Of a DNA stretch of 64,000 nucleotides, positions 1 to 11,365 are shown in pieces; position 1 is the stretch's first letter; each line of letters opens with the position of its first letter. The stretch lies in assembly GCA_017163975.1 (NCBI GenBank), contig JAFFSR010000347.1, positions 10,421,501 through 10,485,500 on the forward strand. The letters run 5' to 3'. The notes under the pieces were generated by a model. That model had not been told where the DNA came from and ran no database searches. It worked only from the letters and a program-made list of their open reading frames with translations. This stretch comes from Anastatus disparis (lineage: Eukaryota; Arthropoda; Insecta; Hymenoptera; Eupelmidae). The position numbers and the translations under genes were made by a program.

Positions 1-1
1 G

Positions 2-301
2 TATATGTCAAATAATGGTACCTTTGGAACGGAAATAGAAATTCAAAGTCTTGTAGAATTTTATAGTGTATATGTTAAAGTACATATTAAAAACAAAATA
101 CAAACATTTGGGAACTTTTCTAACAATTTTTAATTATCATTAATTTTTACTGGATCATATGATGCACGTCATTATGATATTTTAAATGATAAAAATAATA
201 ATAATAATAATTATTATAATCTTAAAAGAAAATTAAAACTTGAAGAATTTAATAAAACAAATATAATAAAAAAAATAAAAACAGAAACAAAAAAAAAATA
301 A
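2..301 (+). pseudogene. OTU-like cysteine protease, C-terminal remnant of Helitron A
   Basis: Frame 2 reads from the left edge with an acidic/aliphatic block GTFGTEIEIQSLVEFYSVY followed by FTGSYDARHYDIL. This resembles the end of OTU-family deubiquitinase-like domains, which close with a His-Tyr/Phe-Asp motif carrying the catalytic histidine (here RHYD). OTU domains occur in several animal Helitrons upstream of or fused to RepHel, and the RepHel remnant follows about 120 bp further on. One in-frame TAA (131-133) lies between the two blocks and the frame ends at 299-301 in an A-rich tract. The catalytic Asp/Cys part lies outside the window. The assignment rests on motif resemblance only. Confidence 0.5.
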
Positions 302-417
302 AAGTAAAAATAAGCTTTATAATAAAATAAATAAAAATAAAAAATTGACAAAAAAAATCAATTAAAAAATTAAATTTAAAGAATAATATAAACAATGAAA
401 ATAACATAAATAAAAAT

Positions 418-3067
418 TTGAAGAATTATTTAGGCAGAATGAGTTACGAATGTAAATATTGTAGTGCTTTATTTTGGAAAGAAGAAATAAAAAATTTCAA
501 TTGTTGTCAACAAGGAAAAGTTATTTTATCACCATTAACTAAATATAATGAAAAATTGAAATACTTATTATTATATGATAGTGTTTTTAGAAATTTAAGG
601 GGTGTCCTCATACCGACACAGAGATCTATCTTATCTACATTCGAATTATGCATTTTAATAAAAATTTAACTATTTTTGACTAAAATTTATAGAAGAGGCA
701 CATTCTTAACATTCTAAAGAATTTATTGCAACGTTAAAAGACAGAATAGAGGTGGAAATGAAAACAAAAACTGCATAATACGATTATTTATAACTACATT
801 GAAAAGTTAATCGTATTAAGTAGTTTTCGCCTTTATTTTTACCCTTATATTGTCTTTTTACATTGCAATAAATTCTTTGACATGTTAAGAATGTGCCTCT
901 CCTACGAATTTCAGTCATGAATAGTTAAATTTTTATTAAAATTCATAATTTCAATGTAGATAAGGTAGAACTCTATGTCGGTATAAGGATTCCCCTTAAT
1001 TAGGTATTATAATAATTTATTTAGTTTTGCAACTTTTAATGCAAATGTCATTCAAAACCAAGAAAAAGCTATATATAATTTAAAAATTCAAGGACAAATT
1101 TGTCATATAGCACCCAATACATTAATTTCTACTAACGACATTAAACCTACATGTGAATAGTTATATATTTACGATAATACAGTAGCAATTGAAAAATGAC
1201 TAAAAACTAATGAAAAATTAACAAAAGAACATATGTTAATTTTTACAGAGATGATGAATGATAATCCGATGGCTAAGAATTACAAAAGCTTACATCAATT
1301 ATCAAATATACAAAATATTTTAAATTATAAATTGTATTTTATGCGAAAAAATGATGAACAACAACATCGTTATAATAAGCCACTAACTTCGGAATGTGGT
1401 GCTATCATAGTATCTAATTCAGGAATTCCAGATAATTATGATCTTTGTGTATATTCGAAATTATCTTCTGAAGATGGAATAACTCATACTTATTTAAATG
1501 AATTATCTCATCACGTGGATCCAATGGTTTTTCCTTTAATGGAGATTTAGGTTGGAGTATAGGATATAAAAAAAATTAAAATATTGAAAAAAATGACTGT
1601 CTTACAATACTACAATATTATCTATATAGAATCCATCGGAGACCAAATTTAAAAAATTTCAACCCTATTTTATATTGTGGAAGATTAACACAACAATAAA
1701 TAATACATGCATATGTGATGGTTGAAAGTAATAGAATGAATTTTTTTAGAAATAATCAAAAATAATTAAGCATAGAATGTTATCAAGGTTTATTAGATCA
1801 TGTAATAAATTGTGCTTCAAATGTTTCAACAAATTTTGAAAACAAAGAGAGAATTTGAAATCTTTTTAGTTTACCTACATCATATATTGGTAGTCCAAGA
1901 TATATGCAGCAATATTATCAAGATACCATGGCAATAATAAGAATACTAGGAAAACTAGACTTATTTATAACAATGACATGCAATCCTAAATGGAAGGAAT
2001 TGAAAAAAATTTTTTAAATTTTCCAGAAGGGACAACTCTCAATGACATACCAAATATCACAGTAAGATTATTTTATATAAAATTTAAAATGTTATTGAAT
2101 GATATTATAAAAAACGAAATTTTTGGTCCTGTTATAGCTTATGTATTTTCGGTTGAATTTCAAAAAAGAGGGTTACCTCACGCGCATATTATCATAACAT
2201 TACATCATAATCATAAAATATTAGCTCCAGAAAATAATGATAAATATATTTCAGCAGAAATACCTTTATCAGAAAATAAATACTTACAAAAATTAGTAAT
2301 TAAACACATGTTACATGGACCACATACAGATAAATCACCTTGTAACGATAAAAATAAAACTATATGTGAAAAAAATTTCCAAAATCATTTAATGAAATTA
2401 CAATAGTTAAAGAAAACAAATATCCACAATACAAAAGAAGAAATAATATTTTAGATAATCATACGTTTAATTTAAAAAATAATAAAAAAATTATAAAAGT
2501 TTATAATTCAATGGTAGTTTCTTACAACAGTTGTTAGCAAAATATAATGCTCACATCAATACTGAATTTTGTATGTCAATACAAAGTATAAAATATATTT
2601 ATGATTATATTTATAAAGGTGTAGATAAAGCTTACTGTAAAATAAAACAAGATAAAATTAAAGAAAATAATAAAGGTGTTGTTTATGATGAAATAACTCA
2701 ATACATAGATGGAAGATATTGAAGTCCAATGGAGGCTGCATGGAGATTACAAGAATTCACACTATGCGGTAGAAGTCATACAGTAATAAGATTAGATGTC
2801 CATACAGAAAATCAACAAAAAATAATTTTTGATGAAAATGATATACATTCAGCATTAAACAAATACGAAACAATATTGACCGCATGGTTTAAATTAAATA
2901 AAAAATATGATTTTGCTAAAAAAATTAAATATGTTAATATACCACAATATTATATTTTTAATTCTAAGACTAAATCTTGGATTAAAAGATCAAAATTTAG
3001 AAAAAATATAGCCATTGGTAGATTAAATGTAGTGCTACAGGCGAAGGGAACCATGGTTTTATTTTAA
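418..3067 (+). pseudogene. Helitron A RepHel gene, decayed (Rep part)
   Basis: Helitron rolling-circle replication initiator, pieces in order. 418-594 holds a Cys cluster (CKYCSALF ... NCCQQGKV) typical of the Helitron N-terminal finger. 1000-1160 continues the N-domain (YNNLFSFATF, IQGQICH). 1233-1550 is the middle domain ending HHVDPMVFPL. About 1950-2406 holds the DLFITMTCNPKW block and the HUH nuclease motif GLPHAHI. 2531-3067 holds the catalytic-tyrosine region (YIYDYIYKGVD) and the start of the linker to the helicase. At least five frameshifts or stops are present and no helicase motif is seen, so the gene is dead and 3'-truncated at about 3.07 kb. A MITE (599-995) splits the N-domain. 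This is a different family from the RepHel at 50-54.7 kb. Confidence 0.85.
599..995. mobile_element. TTAA-flanked palindromic MITE in Helitron A
   Basis: 397-bp inverted-repeat element: the left arm (599-745) is the near-complement of the right arm (850-995). Termini are GGGGTGTCC and GGATTCCCC. TTAA sits directly on both sides (595-598, 996-999), the target duplication used by piggyBac-type transposases. Removing the element with one TTAA leaves the Helitron N-domain frame open across the joint, which supports the exact boundaries. No coding capacity. Confidence 0.85.
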
Positions 3068-3311
3068 ATAATTGTATAAAAAAAATAGAATAATTTTAAT
3101 TAATTTAAACATATTTTAAAATAACTTAAAATTATTATTATTGATTTTATATAATTATTTAAAATAAAACAAAAAAAAAAACAACGCGCCGAAATACTAT
3201 ACATTTTTTATTATTTAATTTATATTATAAATTATTAATTGTAAGGTATTATTGACAGTACCTCTGCGGGTGGTGTGGAAATCTGTCTGAACGAATATAT
3301 AATTAATATTA
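3068..3311. other. AT-rich spacer, nothing recognised
   Basis: Low-complexity A/T sequence between the dead Rep gene and the start of repeat block A. A short polyA run at 3171-3181 and one GC-richer patch (3261-3295) are all I see. Confidence 0.5.
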
Positions 3312-3755
3312 ACTAGCTAAATTTACCTCGCTTCTAAAGTCGCTCGGTTGAATTTTCATATATTATATTATTATGTATAAATTAGCCAATTTTAAAATGA
3401 AAAAGAATTGAACTTATCAATTTTGATATTGAAGTTTCGTACTAAATTAAAATTTTATATTTTTATAAAAAGGATGAATTAATGTCACAATTATTTTACT
3501 AGATTGCATTTAAACCAATGAAAAAATATGATAGGAATTAATTCTTTTTAATCACGTGTTTCAATCACGAACCATGAAATAACCGAAAACAGTATTTGAC
3601 GTTTCCTAGAACTAACAACTACACGGAGAAAGGAAAGTACTGTCAAAGAAGATAGACGCTAATAAAAGGATTCTTCTGGGTTAAATTTTTCGTCCGCAAA
3701 CCTGGGTAACACTTTGACATTGTTTGTATATCTATACATATGAAAAATTTGATAT
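3312..3755 (+). repeat. Repeat block copy A, left end (Helentron-like terminus?)
   Basis: About 440 bp nearly identical to 36673-37118. Homology begins sharply in both copies at ACTAGCT followed by an AATTTACCTCGC block, while the sequence to the left is unrelated. Both copies are followed, after intervening insertions, by the second shared block (8072 / 41246) and then by a Ulp1-like ORF. That order suggests this is the left terminus of a Helitron/Helentron-type element; the shared boundary is observed, the element type is inferred. Confidence 0.6.
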
Positions 3756-3858
3756 ATAAATATAAAAATACATGGTATCTAGTAGCACCCTCAGTAGCTG
3801 GGTAACTCATTTTTGGCAGAAATTTTCCATTCAAGAGTACGCTTCTATAAGCGTCTAT
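3652..3858. repeat. Dispersed repeat with ATAGACGCTTATA ends
   Basis: About 207 bp beginning ATAGACGCTAATAAAAGG and ending CTTCTATAAGCGTCTAT, so the two ends are short inverted repeats. A second, inverted copy lies at 55806-56620 (opened by a nested MITE), and a left half lies at 37013-37118. Homology with the 55.8-kb copy stops within about 10 bp of the inverted ends, so this is probably a separate MITE-like unit embedded in the larger repeat block. Confidence 0.55.
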
Positions 3859-4028
3859 ATTCGTTGGTACTGTTGAAATAGGTACTAAATCTAGTATATC
3901 TAATTTATGTACTTAGGTATTTGAAATAAAAGGCAAAATATAATTTCAATTAGTACATAGCTTGAATTTTAGGGACTAATGTTGATACTATTATATTATT
4001 AAGCGAGAGCAAAAATTTTTGATGCTTA

Positions 4029-4701
4029 CTAGGAGAGTGTCACACCTCCGGATCACGGATTTTGCTCAAACTTCGGGATAAGTTTTCAGATAATAAAATA
4101 TGGAAAAATCTAAAGTTATAGTCATAAAAACTCAATATTTCCCTAGTTACAGGCAATTAAAGAAAATCACTAAAAAAGTTACTAGATTTTCAAACGCATA
4201 TAATTCTTTAGCGTCGATAGCTACAAGCTTGAAACTTTTTTTAAATTAAAGCTGAGCTCAAATCCTTTCGAATTAGTAGTTATAGCATGTAAAAATATTA
4301 TTTTTCCCAAAGTTAGAGCGTGATAAACATTGGACCTGATTTTTCTTTTAAAAACATTAATTAATAATAAAAGCTGAAATTAGGTCCAATCTTCATTACG
4401 CTCTAACTTTGGGAAAAAATAATATTTTGATATGCTGTAACTACTGTTTCGAAAGGATTTGAGCTCAGCTTTAATTTAAAAGCTTTAATTTAAAGTTTCA
4501 AGCTTGTAGCTATTGACGCTAAAGGACTATATGCGTTTAAAAATCTAGTAACTTTTTTAGTGATTTTCTTTAATTGCCTGTAACTAGGGAAATATTGAGT
4601 ATTTATGACTATAACTTTAGCTTTTTTCATATTTTATCATCTGAAAACTTATCCCTAAGTTTGAGCAAAATCCGTGATCCGGAGGTGTGACACTCTCCTA
4701 G
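4029..4701. mobile_element. 673-bp fold-back element, TTA target duplication
   Basis: Almost the whole element is one palindrome: 4029-4355 pairs with 4380-4701, leaving a loop of about 25 bp. Ends are CTAGGAGAGTGTCACACC and its complement. TTA occurs immediately outside both ends (4026-4028 and 4702-4704). A 3-bp TTA/TWA duplication is the signature of PIF/Harbinger-like transposases, so this is probably a non-autonomous element of that superfamily. No ORF. Confidence 0.8.
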
Positions 4702-5190
4702 TTAGTGTCTTTTTTTCCAGTACTAAGATTGACATTTCACCTACTTAATTCAAGGGCAATATTTTCCAGAAAATGTGATTGTCATTCTCTTTTGATGCGG
4801 CTTTTTCTGTTACTAAAATTAAAAATTGATAAATATAGAATTATAATTATAATATATAACAGTTTTAATTGACTGATAATTAATTTTCCAATTTAGATAG
4901 ATAGATATTGATTTATTTTGTAAAAAGAGTATAAAAAGGCATGTAATGCATGAAATAATAAGTAATAATTCTATATAAAGTATTGCACATAATAAGATAA
5001 GATATCACAGTCAATTATTAAAATTAATACTGTATCAGTAAGTCACCATGTAAAAGTGATATCACAGACTATTCTAAATACAAGAAGAAAACATAAATTA
5101 CAATAAAAAACAGTCTTTAATATCTATCAGTCATAGAATTAAAATACATAATTTAAAAGAGGAATCACTGTCATGACATCAATAAAAATA

Positions 5191-5285
5191 AAATTGAACA
5201 ATACTATAAAAATAAAATTGGACAATACTATAAAATAAAATTAGACAATACTATAAAAATAAAATTGGACAATACAATAACAAAG
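5191..5285. repeat. About 24-bp tandem repeat in LINE 3' UTR
   Basis: Four imperfect units built on AAAATTGGACAATACTATAAA. They lie in the LINE 3' region between the stop codon and the tail. Confidence 0.75.
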
Positions 5286-5499
5286 TAATAGTAAATAATT
5301 AAAAAATAAAATAATAATATTTCAAGAATAAAAACTTAATACCGAAGATGTCATGACTTCTAGTAAAAATAGAACCACTCATTCTTTCCGCATACATTCA
5401 TCCATCATTCACGCTAATAAATACATTTACACCTTAAATCTATACATAGGACAAAAACAAAATAAATTAACATAAAAATTAGAATACTTAAAATTAATT

Positions 5500-7860
5500 T
5501 CACTCGAGGTCGAGTAAGTACGTCCTCAAAGCCGACTTAAACCTGCCAAGCGATGGTAGATTTTTTATATCAGCAGGCAGGGAGTTCCAAAAATGCGCAC
5601 CTTGAACTTGAAAGGAATTTCTTCCAGTCTCAGTACGCATGAAGGGCATCGCGAAGTCCTTAATCTCTCCCCTAGTGGCTACCCTAGGTACATATCTGGT
5701 AAAGAGAATCACTAGATACTCGGGAGTATTCATGCGCACGATTTTGTACATAAGTACTGCCATAAAATACTGTCTCCTCGAATCAGTACGCAGCCAGCCA
5801 AGCGCAGCTCTATGAGGAGAGATATGATCGCCCATTCCTACGCCTAATACATATCTCACACATGAATTTTGTAGTCTTTGTAATCGTCTTCTCAACCCCT
5901 GCGAAGCATCGAGCAGAACTACTGAGCAGTAGTCGAGGTGCGGAAACAGCAAGGCGGCTGCGAAGTGTTTACGCAGGGTCTCAGTGGTGTACCGACGAAA
6001 GAACCGCAAACTATACATTATCCTATTAAATTTTTTAGTCACCATATCAATCTGCGGCTCCCATGACAACTTAGCGTCAAGCACAACACCAAGGCTCGTA
6101 ACGGTATCAGAGAAAGATATGTCGACACCTCCTTTAAGCTCAATCGTTCTTGGCTCACCAGCATAAAAGTCATTAATAAATCGACTACCGCCAAAAACGA
6201 TCGCCTTAGTTTTGCTTGCATTTAATGTGAGAGAAGCATCGACAGCCCACCCTGACACCGCCCTGGCCACCCTTTGCATAATACGAATACCTTCATCTAG
6301 ATGTTCATGAAGGACCTTAGTATAGATTTGGAGGTCATCAGCATATAATATGTGCTCAACGAAACAGGGGTCGAGCGTGTCACGGATGTTATTAATGTAA
6401 AGGCAAAACAACAGAGGCCTCAGCACTGAACCCTGTGGAACTCCTAGATTGGTTGTTAGCCAATCCGAATCCTCTTTTGAATGTGTGGAAACCATTTGCT
6501 TATTACCTGATAAATAGGAGCTAATCCACTTGAGTGCAGCCCTGGAAAACTCTATCGATCTAAGCCTCGCCAGCAATTTGGAGGGGGAGATCGTGTCGAA
6601 TGCCTTACTAAAGTCAAATAGAAGTAATATCGTGGCAAGTTTCTTGTAAAGACCTGATCTTATGTCGTCTGTAAGTTTAAGTATGGCAGTCTGCGTAGGA
6701 TGATGCTTTCTGAAGCCAGTCTGCAAAGAGTCAAGTATTTTGTGTGTCATAATATACTCCTGCAGTTGGTCATGGGCAATCTTCTTGAGAACCTTTGAAA
6801 GAAAACATAATATTGCTATGGGCCTAAAATCTTTAGGCATTTTAGGTGCAGGGCACTTCTTTAAAGGCACAATACGTGCACGCTTCCAAAGGAAAGGGAA
6901 GACCCCCCGCACAAAAGAGGAGTTAAACAGAGTCACAAGATGCTCTCCAATAACCGGTAGTGCTTTAAGTATCACACTCTGCGGGATGCCATCCTCGCCA
7001 CAAGCCTGTGACGGAAAATGCGAAATCGCAAGGATTATGTCATTAATATTAATTGGCTTAAAAGCAAAGCCACTTTCACTGCGCTCAGAAAGAATCCTTT
7101 TACGTTCCGCAGTATCTTTGTGTGGCGAGACTGACACCCCTGCAAAATGCGCATTAAGCTCATCTGGAGTGAATCCATTCAAGTCTCCTTGAGGTCCGGA
7201 CAGGAGTCCCGGGTCTTTTAACTCCTTCCAGACATTACCTCTAGCAAGAGCATCAAACAGTCTATTATGATAATAATTTGTTTTAGCTTGTTCCGTCCGT
7301 TCATCTGTTGTTTTACGCAGTTTCAAAAATTCGGAGAGATGTCGCTCCTCCTTCGAACGTTTAAATCTACGATACGTGGCATCTCTCTTGTGCCGCATCT
7401 GTGACAACTCTTTATCTATCCAAGGAAACTCATCTTTACCAATTGTAAGTGTTTTTAGTGGCGCCAGATTTTTTATTGCTGCCGTAAGGTTGTCACAGAG
7501 GCAGCCAATTGCAAATACCGGGTGAACTGTACCAACTGTAAATGGCGTCCAATCACAGCTAGCCAAACTCTGTGCCAATAAGTTTGGACAGATATCTTTA
7601 TAATTCCTATACTTAATCATTTTATTATCTGTCTTGATATGATTACATGAAATACATACATCAATTAAGTTGTGCCGACTGTGAAAATCAGCCGGTAAGT
7701 TGCGTGCGTCAAGTATTGTGTCATTATCGTCCACAAGAATCAGGTCAATCCACGTGCGAGACGTTGGAGTGTGATGCGTGGCACCGTGCTGAACCGACTG
7801 TAACGAAATTTCATGATATTTAAGAAATAGATGATATTTAAGGAATAGAACGGTACATGT
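5500..7860 (-). CDS. LINE reverse transcriptase, 5' truncated, long open frame
   Basis: Open from about 7860 to the stop at 5500 without a break. Order: the endonuclease C-terminus (THHTPTSRTWIDLILV, next to 7740), a linker, then RT with PKDFRPIAILCFLSK, DFSKAFDTISPSK, SYLSGNKQ, GVPQGSVLRPLLF, the catalytic YADD in ILYADDLQIY, and a thumb-like region. The conserved Gly after GVPQGSVL is Arg here, which could weaken the enzyme. There is no native start codon: a stop (7861-7863) precedes the frame and the first in-frame M/V codons lie inside the endonuclease. Base composition is clearly more GC-rich than the surroundings, suggesting a fairly recent insertion. Fragment of about 745-785 residues of an expected 900-1000. 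Confidence 0.9.
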   Translation of the reverse strand, partial: TCTVLFLKYHLFLKYHEISLQSVQHGATHHTPTSRTWIDLILVDDNDTILDARNLPADFHSRHNLIDVCISCNHIKTDNKMIKYRNYKDICPNLLAQSLASCDWTPFTVGTVHPVFAIGCLCDNLTAAIKNLAPLKTLTIGKDEFPWIDKELSQMRHKRDATYRRFKRSKEERHLSEFLKLRKTTDERTEQAKTNYYHNRLFDALARGNVWKELKDPGLLSGPQGDLNGFTPDELNAHFAGVSVSPHKDTAERKRILSERSESGFAFKPININDIILAISHFPSQACGEDGIPQSVILKALPVIGEHLVTLFNSSFVRGVFPFLWKRARIVPLKKCPAPKMPKDFRPIAILCFLSKVLKKIAHDQLQEYIMTHKILDSLQTGFRKHHPTQTAILKLTDDIRSGLYKKLATILLLFDFSKAFDTISPSKLLARLRSIEFSRAALKWISSYLSGNKQMVSTHSKEDSDWLTTNLGVPQGSVLRPLLFCLYINNIRDTLDPCFVEHILYADDLQIYTKVLHEHLDEGIRIMQRVARAVSGWAVDASLTLNASKTKAIVFGGSRFINDFYAGEPRTIELKGGVDISFSDTVTSLGVVLDAKLSWEPQIDMVTKKFNRIMYSLRFFRRYTTETLRKHFAAALLFPHLDYCSVVLLDASQGLRRRLQRLQNSCVRYVLGVGMGDHISPHRAALGWLRTDSRRQYFMAVLMYKIVRMNTPEYLVILFTRYVPRVATRGEIKDFAMPFMRTETGRNSFQVQGAHFWNSLPADIKNLPSLGRFKSALRTYLLDLE

Positions 7861-8071
7861 TCATCTGCTATACTTCGTTTTAAAATAGTTAGCTTTTGAG
7901 TTTAAAATTAATTATTAGTAATTCAAAATTTATATATATTATATGATTTAGATTATATTTATCAAATGTTAAAAATTGTTTTACAATTTAATGGTTTTTA
8001 CGTTATTAAGTATTAATTATATGGAAGTTTTATACTTGACAGCGCCGCAATGCGCATTATATAGGTAATAT
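7861..8071. other. AT-rich stretch at the LINE 5' junction
   Basis: Sequence between the LINE truncation point and the resumption of repeat block A. No ORF and no clear repeat. Homology with the 41.2-kb copy starts at AGTATAAGATAATTAAG (about 8072). Confidence 0.45.
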
Positions 8072-10115
8072 GTTAGTATAAGATAATTAAGTTCCGTAGT
8101 ACGGAAAAATTCGGTACTATACCAAATAATTTTTGGGGTTAGACGCGTTAAAAGATGTACTAATATAGGTTGTCTTGATTTATGTACTGAGTATCAATTA
8201 AAAAACGACTGGCTTTTTTTTTGACTACTGACTCAAGTTAGTACATTTTTTTTAGGTATTTTCCTTTCTCTGTGTGTGCAAATTCAAGATTGAGGTTGGA
8301 ATTTGATAATCTTCAGTATTCACAAGATTGAGATTCGTCTATAAGGTTCGAATTCATAAACGTGATTTTAGTATTGAGTAGAACTTGGAACTCGAGTATC
8401 TTTACATGGGTATCAGTAGTTATTTTTGTTGGGTGGGGTGTGGAGTTGAAAAAAGTGGAAAATGGGTGTAAAATGAGTAGAAAATAAGTTTTATCAAATA
8501 AAAGAGTGGAAAATAAAAGTTCTATGGGTAAGATATAAGGGCTCAACAACTAAAATTTTTTAAAAACTATTTTGTATAGAAAGATATATATCTTATTCTA
8601 TTATAAAAAGTTTTCTGCCATCGTTATCGATGCTGCCACCGTGTATAAGCATCAATCCAGGCCCCAGTTAGTTGAAATTTCGTTAAAATAAGAGTAACAA
8701 GTTAGCTAAAAGTTGGTTAAAAAATAGCTGAAAATTGTATAAAAGTTAGCTAAAATTGAGTTAAAATTTAGCAGAAGCAGGATACATTTGTCTTCAAATT
8801 AGCTAAATTTATTTATAAAGTCAGTTCAAATATACAAAATTAAGATAAAAATTGACAAAACATCAGTCAAAAATTAGCTGATTAAGTTCAATTCAACTGC
8901 ATTTAGAGATGCGCTGACGACAAAAATTTTCTCTTTTCTCTAGAAGCTAATCAAGTGTAGACTCTAATATTATATTATTATTAAAATCTATACTCTAAAG
9001 AAAAGAGAAAATTAAGAAGGTTAGCTGAAGATGGAGAGAGTAAAAGAAAAATAAAGGAAGAAAGAATAGAGAGTGAAAAAGGATAATAAAACAAAATATA
9101 GGGAAACATGGATGAAGAGAGAAATACATATACTAAATCTCACATAAGACCCAAGAAAAAGGCCCAAAAAAAGTGCTTGTATATGATAACTACTCATTAT
9201 ATGGGACTCAATAAAAATTGCTATTCTTATTACGATAAAATGCGCAAATCCGTAGGAGCCAAGAACTGTAGAAAAAGGTAGTTTCTTTTTAATATATAAT
9301 AACCACTAATTATATAGGAAACAATATAACATTCATGAAACCTTAATAACATATTCATATGTAAGTGTGTTCGTATTTACATGAATTGTCATTTACGTAA
9401 AAATTGTTAAGAATTGAATGTATTAATAATTATTTCACTAAAGCTATAATATTTTTATTAAGAGAAATATATTAATTTTTAGAATATATCTAATGAGCTC
9501 ATTTGAAAAATTATCATAACATGATATAAAAATATTCTTTTAGTATCTTTCCAACATACGTTTTATAAAATACAATCTTCAAAAGTAATATTTTTAATAT
9601 TAAATTATTTTTAATAGCCAATTATATAGATAGGAAAATATATGAAATATGGATAAATTTTCCTGATTATGTCTATAATTATGAATTCATATATATGATC
9701 TGTCTAGATGGAAGTAAAATTTCCTATAAAATAGTAAACATATCAAAGGAAATTTCCTTATGATTTGCAAAACATTTATTAAGAATGCGGAAAATAAATA
9801 ATATTCTTAAATATCACTCTAAAATTTGTATTAAATATAATGATTGGAAATTATCATTATTCTATTAGATTGAATTTATTGTTGAAGTTACATTATATTT
9901 GACTCTAAATAATCTATACTTATAAAATTTACATATTATTTTATATAAACTATGAAAATGATAATCACGAAAATAATATTATTTTATCCTATAATTAAAA
10001 AGTTTACATAATTATTCTAATTGATAACTTATAAATTATTGTATTATTTTATAAGATATAATTTCAACTTAAATAATTAGCTTTATGTTAAAACTTAATT
10101 TCATTAGTATTCAAT
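8072..10115 (+). repeat. Repeat block copy A, main part
   Basis: About 2 kb collinear with 41246-42365 plus 45864-47160 plus about 48690-48720, where copy B is interrupted by insertions. Identity is high by eye (for example TTAAGTTCCGTA(G/A)TACGGAAAAATTCGGTAC). Non-coding; the open frame at 8313-8549 (minus) is not conserved in copy B. In both copies a Ulp1-like ORF follows, so I read this as the 5' non-coding part of one Helitron family. It is interrupted at about 10115 by 6 kb of unrelated sequence before the Ulp1 remnant resumes near 16265. Confidence 0.7.
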
Positions 10116-10429
10116 TCCACGAGTTGATATATATTATTATTATTATTAACATAAATATATATTGAATATAAAACATTGATCCATAAATAATTTTTAAAAT
10201 TCATAACCGATATTTTAAATTCTTTTGAGTAGTCGAAACTTGATTTTCTAAATTTTGGTACTTGCTACAAACTTTCTTAGCCAATTTTCAACCAATTGAC
10301 CTTAAAATTTCCAGAGATCTTCAGTTTATATATCTTCACAAAATCACAGTTTTAATTTTTAAAAATAAAGAGAATTTAAAAGTTTAGTTTAAAAAGTTGA
10401 TAAAAATACATATTTTTGTAAATTTCCCA

Positions 10430-10765
10430 TATGGAAAAAATTTTTGGATATAATTGTAAATAACTGTTAATAACTGTAAATAAATGTAAATAAATGTAAA
10501 TAACTGTAAATAACTGTGAAAAAGTGTTAAAAAATGTGGGAATTGAGACATAAATAACAGTTATTTACAATTATTTACAATTATTTATTGTTATTTACAC
10601 TTATTTACAGTTATTAACTGTTATTTACACTTATTAACTATTATTTACACTTATTTACAGTTATTTATTTACAGTTATTTACATTTATTCACTTTTTTCA
10701 CAGTTATTTACAGTTATTTACGATTATTTATAGTTTTTTACAATTATTTGCAGTTATTTACATTT
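10430..10765. repeat. Palindromic 11-bp minisatellite
   Basis: About 30 degenerate copies of an 11-mer. The first third is in one orientation (GTAAATAACT, 10450-10560) and the rest in the complement (TTATTTACAGT, 10550-10765), giving a head-to-head array. A further few units occur at 11600-11660. No coding capacity. Confidence 0.8.
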
Positions 10766-10769
10766 TCGA

Positions 10770-11110
10770 AAATATTCACGAATTTATTCATGAAGATGAA
10801 GAAAATAATAAATTTGACCCCTACATGACCTCGGAAGGGGTCAACCGCTACCCACGCATAATACCTTATTATATTGAACGTAGAATTTCTTGCTCTTTCC
10901 AAATCCGGGATCAAAAATGGGGGTTTCAATTCAAAAAATCACTTTGACCTTCAAATGACCTTGAAAATAAATATCAAGGTCAAAACTGATTTCATAGAAA
11001 GATAGTCCGTATTGTCTCGAATAACTTTCGTCTAAACAATTTTTTTACACAACGCCAACTGTCAAAAATATCTCGGTGGTTTCTTTAGAATGGGACACCC
11101 TGTATATATA
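10770..11110. repeat. Probable DNA-transposon end with AGGGTGTCCCAT terminus
   Basis: Non-coding block with internal complementary words (TGACCTTCAAATGACCTTG / CAAGGTCAA) ending GAATGGGACACCCTGTATA, i.e. AGGGTGTCCC on the other strand. The same decamer begins the inverted repeats of the element at 37755-39757, so this may be one end of a related transposon. No matching opposite end was found nearby. Confidence 0.4.
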
Positions 11111-11145
11111 ATAATTCTGTATTTGGAATAGTAATAAAATAAATG

Positions 11146-11229
11146 TTTTTGACACAGCGTGCGTAAAATTGCATATAATGAAACGCAGCCAAATTCTTGA
11201 TGTGCAATTTTACGCACTCTGTGTCAAAA
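11146..11229. repeat. Hairpin cassette 1
   Basis: Inverted repeat with arms of about 28 bp: TTTTGACACAGCGTGCGTAA on the left and its near-complement ending GTGTCAAAA on the right, with a loop of about 25 bp. Directly followed by two further hairpins. Confidence 0.75.
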
Positions 11230-11239
11230 TAGTATATTT

Positions 11240-11353
11240 CGGTACTAGTGCGGTAAAGTGATTTTTTACTCGTGTGGCGGTTTGCGCCCGAGCGAAGCGA
11301 GGGTGAAAAGGTCACACGAGTAAGAAATCACTTTCTCGCACGAGTATCGAACA
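11240..11353. repeat. Hairpin cassette 2 with CCCGAGCGAAGCGAGGG core
   Basis: Arms GTGATTTTTTACTCGTGTG / CACACGAGTAAGAAATCAC with outer ACTAGTGCG / CGCACGAGT. The loop itself holds a GC-rich inverted repeat (CCCGAGCGAAGCGAGGG). Far more GC-rich than the neighbourhood. Confidence 0.75.
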
Positions 11354-11365
11354 CTATTTTTTGTT

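Larger units (their letters stand above)
4903..7860 (-). mobile_element. 5'-truncated Jockey/CR1-type LINE
   Basis: Minus-strand non-LTR retrotransposon. The 3' UTR (4903-5499) contains short tandem repeats and ends in a (TATC)n-type tail, visible on the plus strand as TAGATAGATAGATA at 4907-4920; such simple-repeat tails are usual for CR1/L2/Jockey relatives. The coding part starts within the last strand of the endonuclease domain, so the 5' half has been lost near 7.8 kb. It separates the two halves of repeat block copy A, so it inserted after that block arrived. Confidence 0.85.

Noticed and set aside
5984..7192. Plus-strand open frames over the LINE (5984-6166, 6740-7192)
   Set aside because: Shadows of the long minus-strand RT frame; no family features on plus.
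10430..10765. CRISPR-like array
   Set aside because: Units are 11 bp, contiguous, without spacers, and the genome is eukaryotic.
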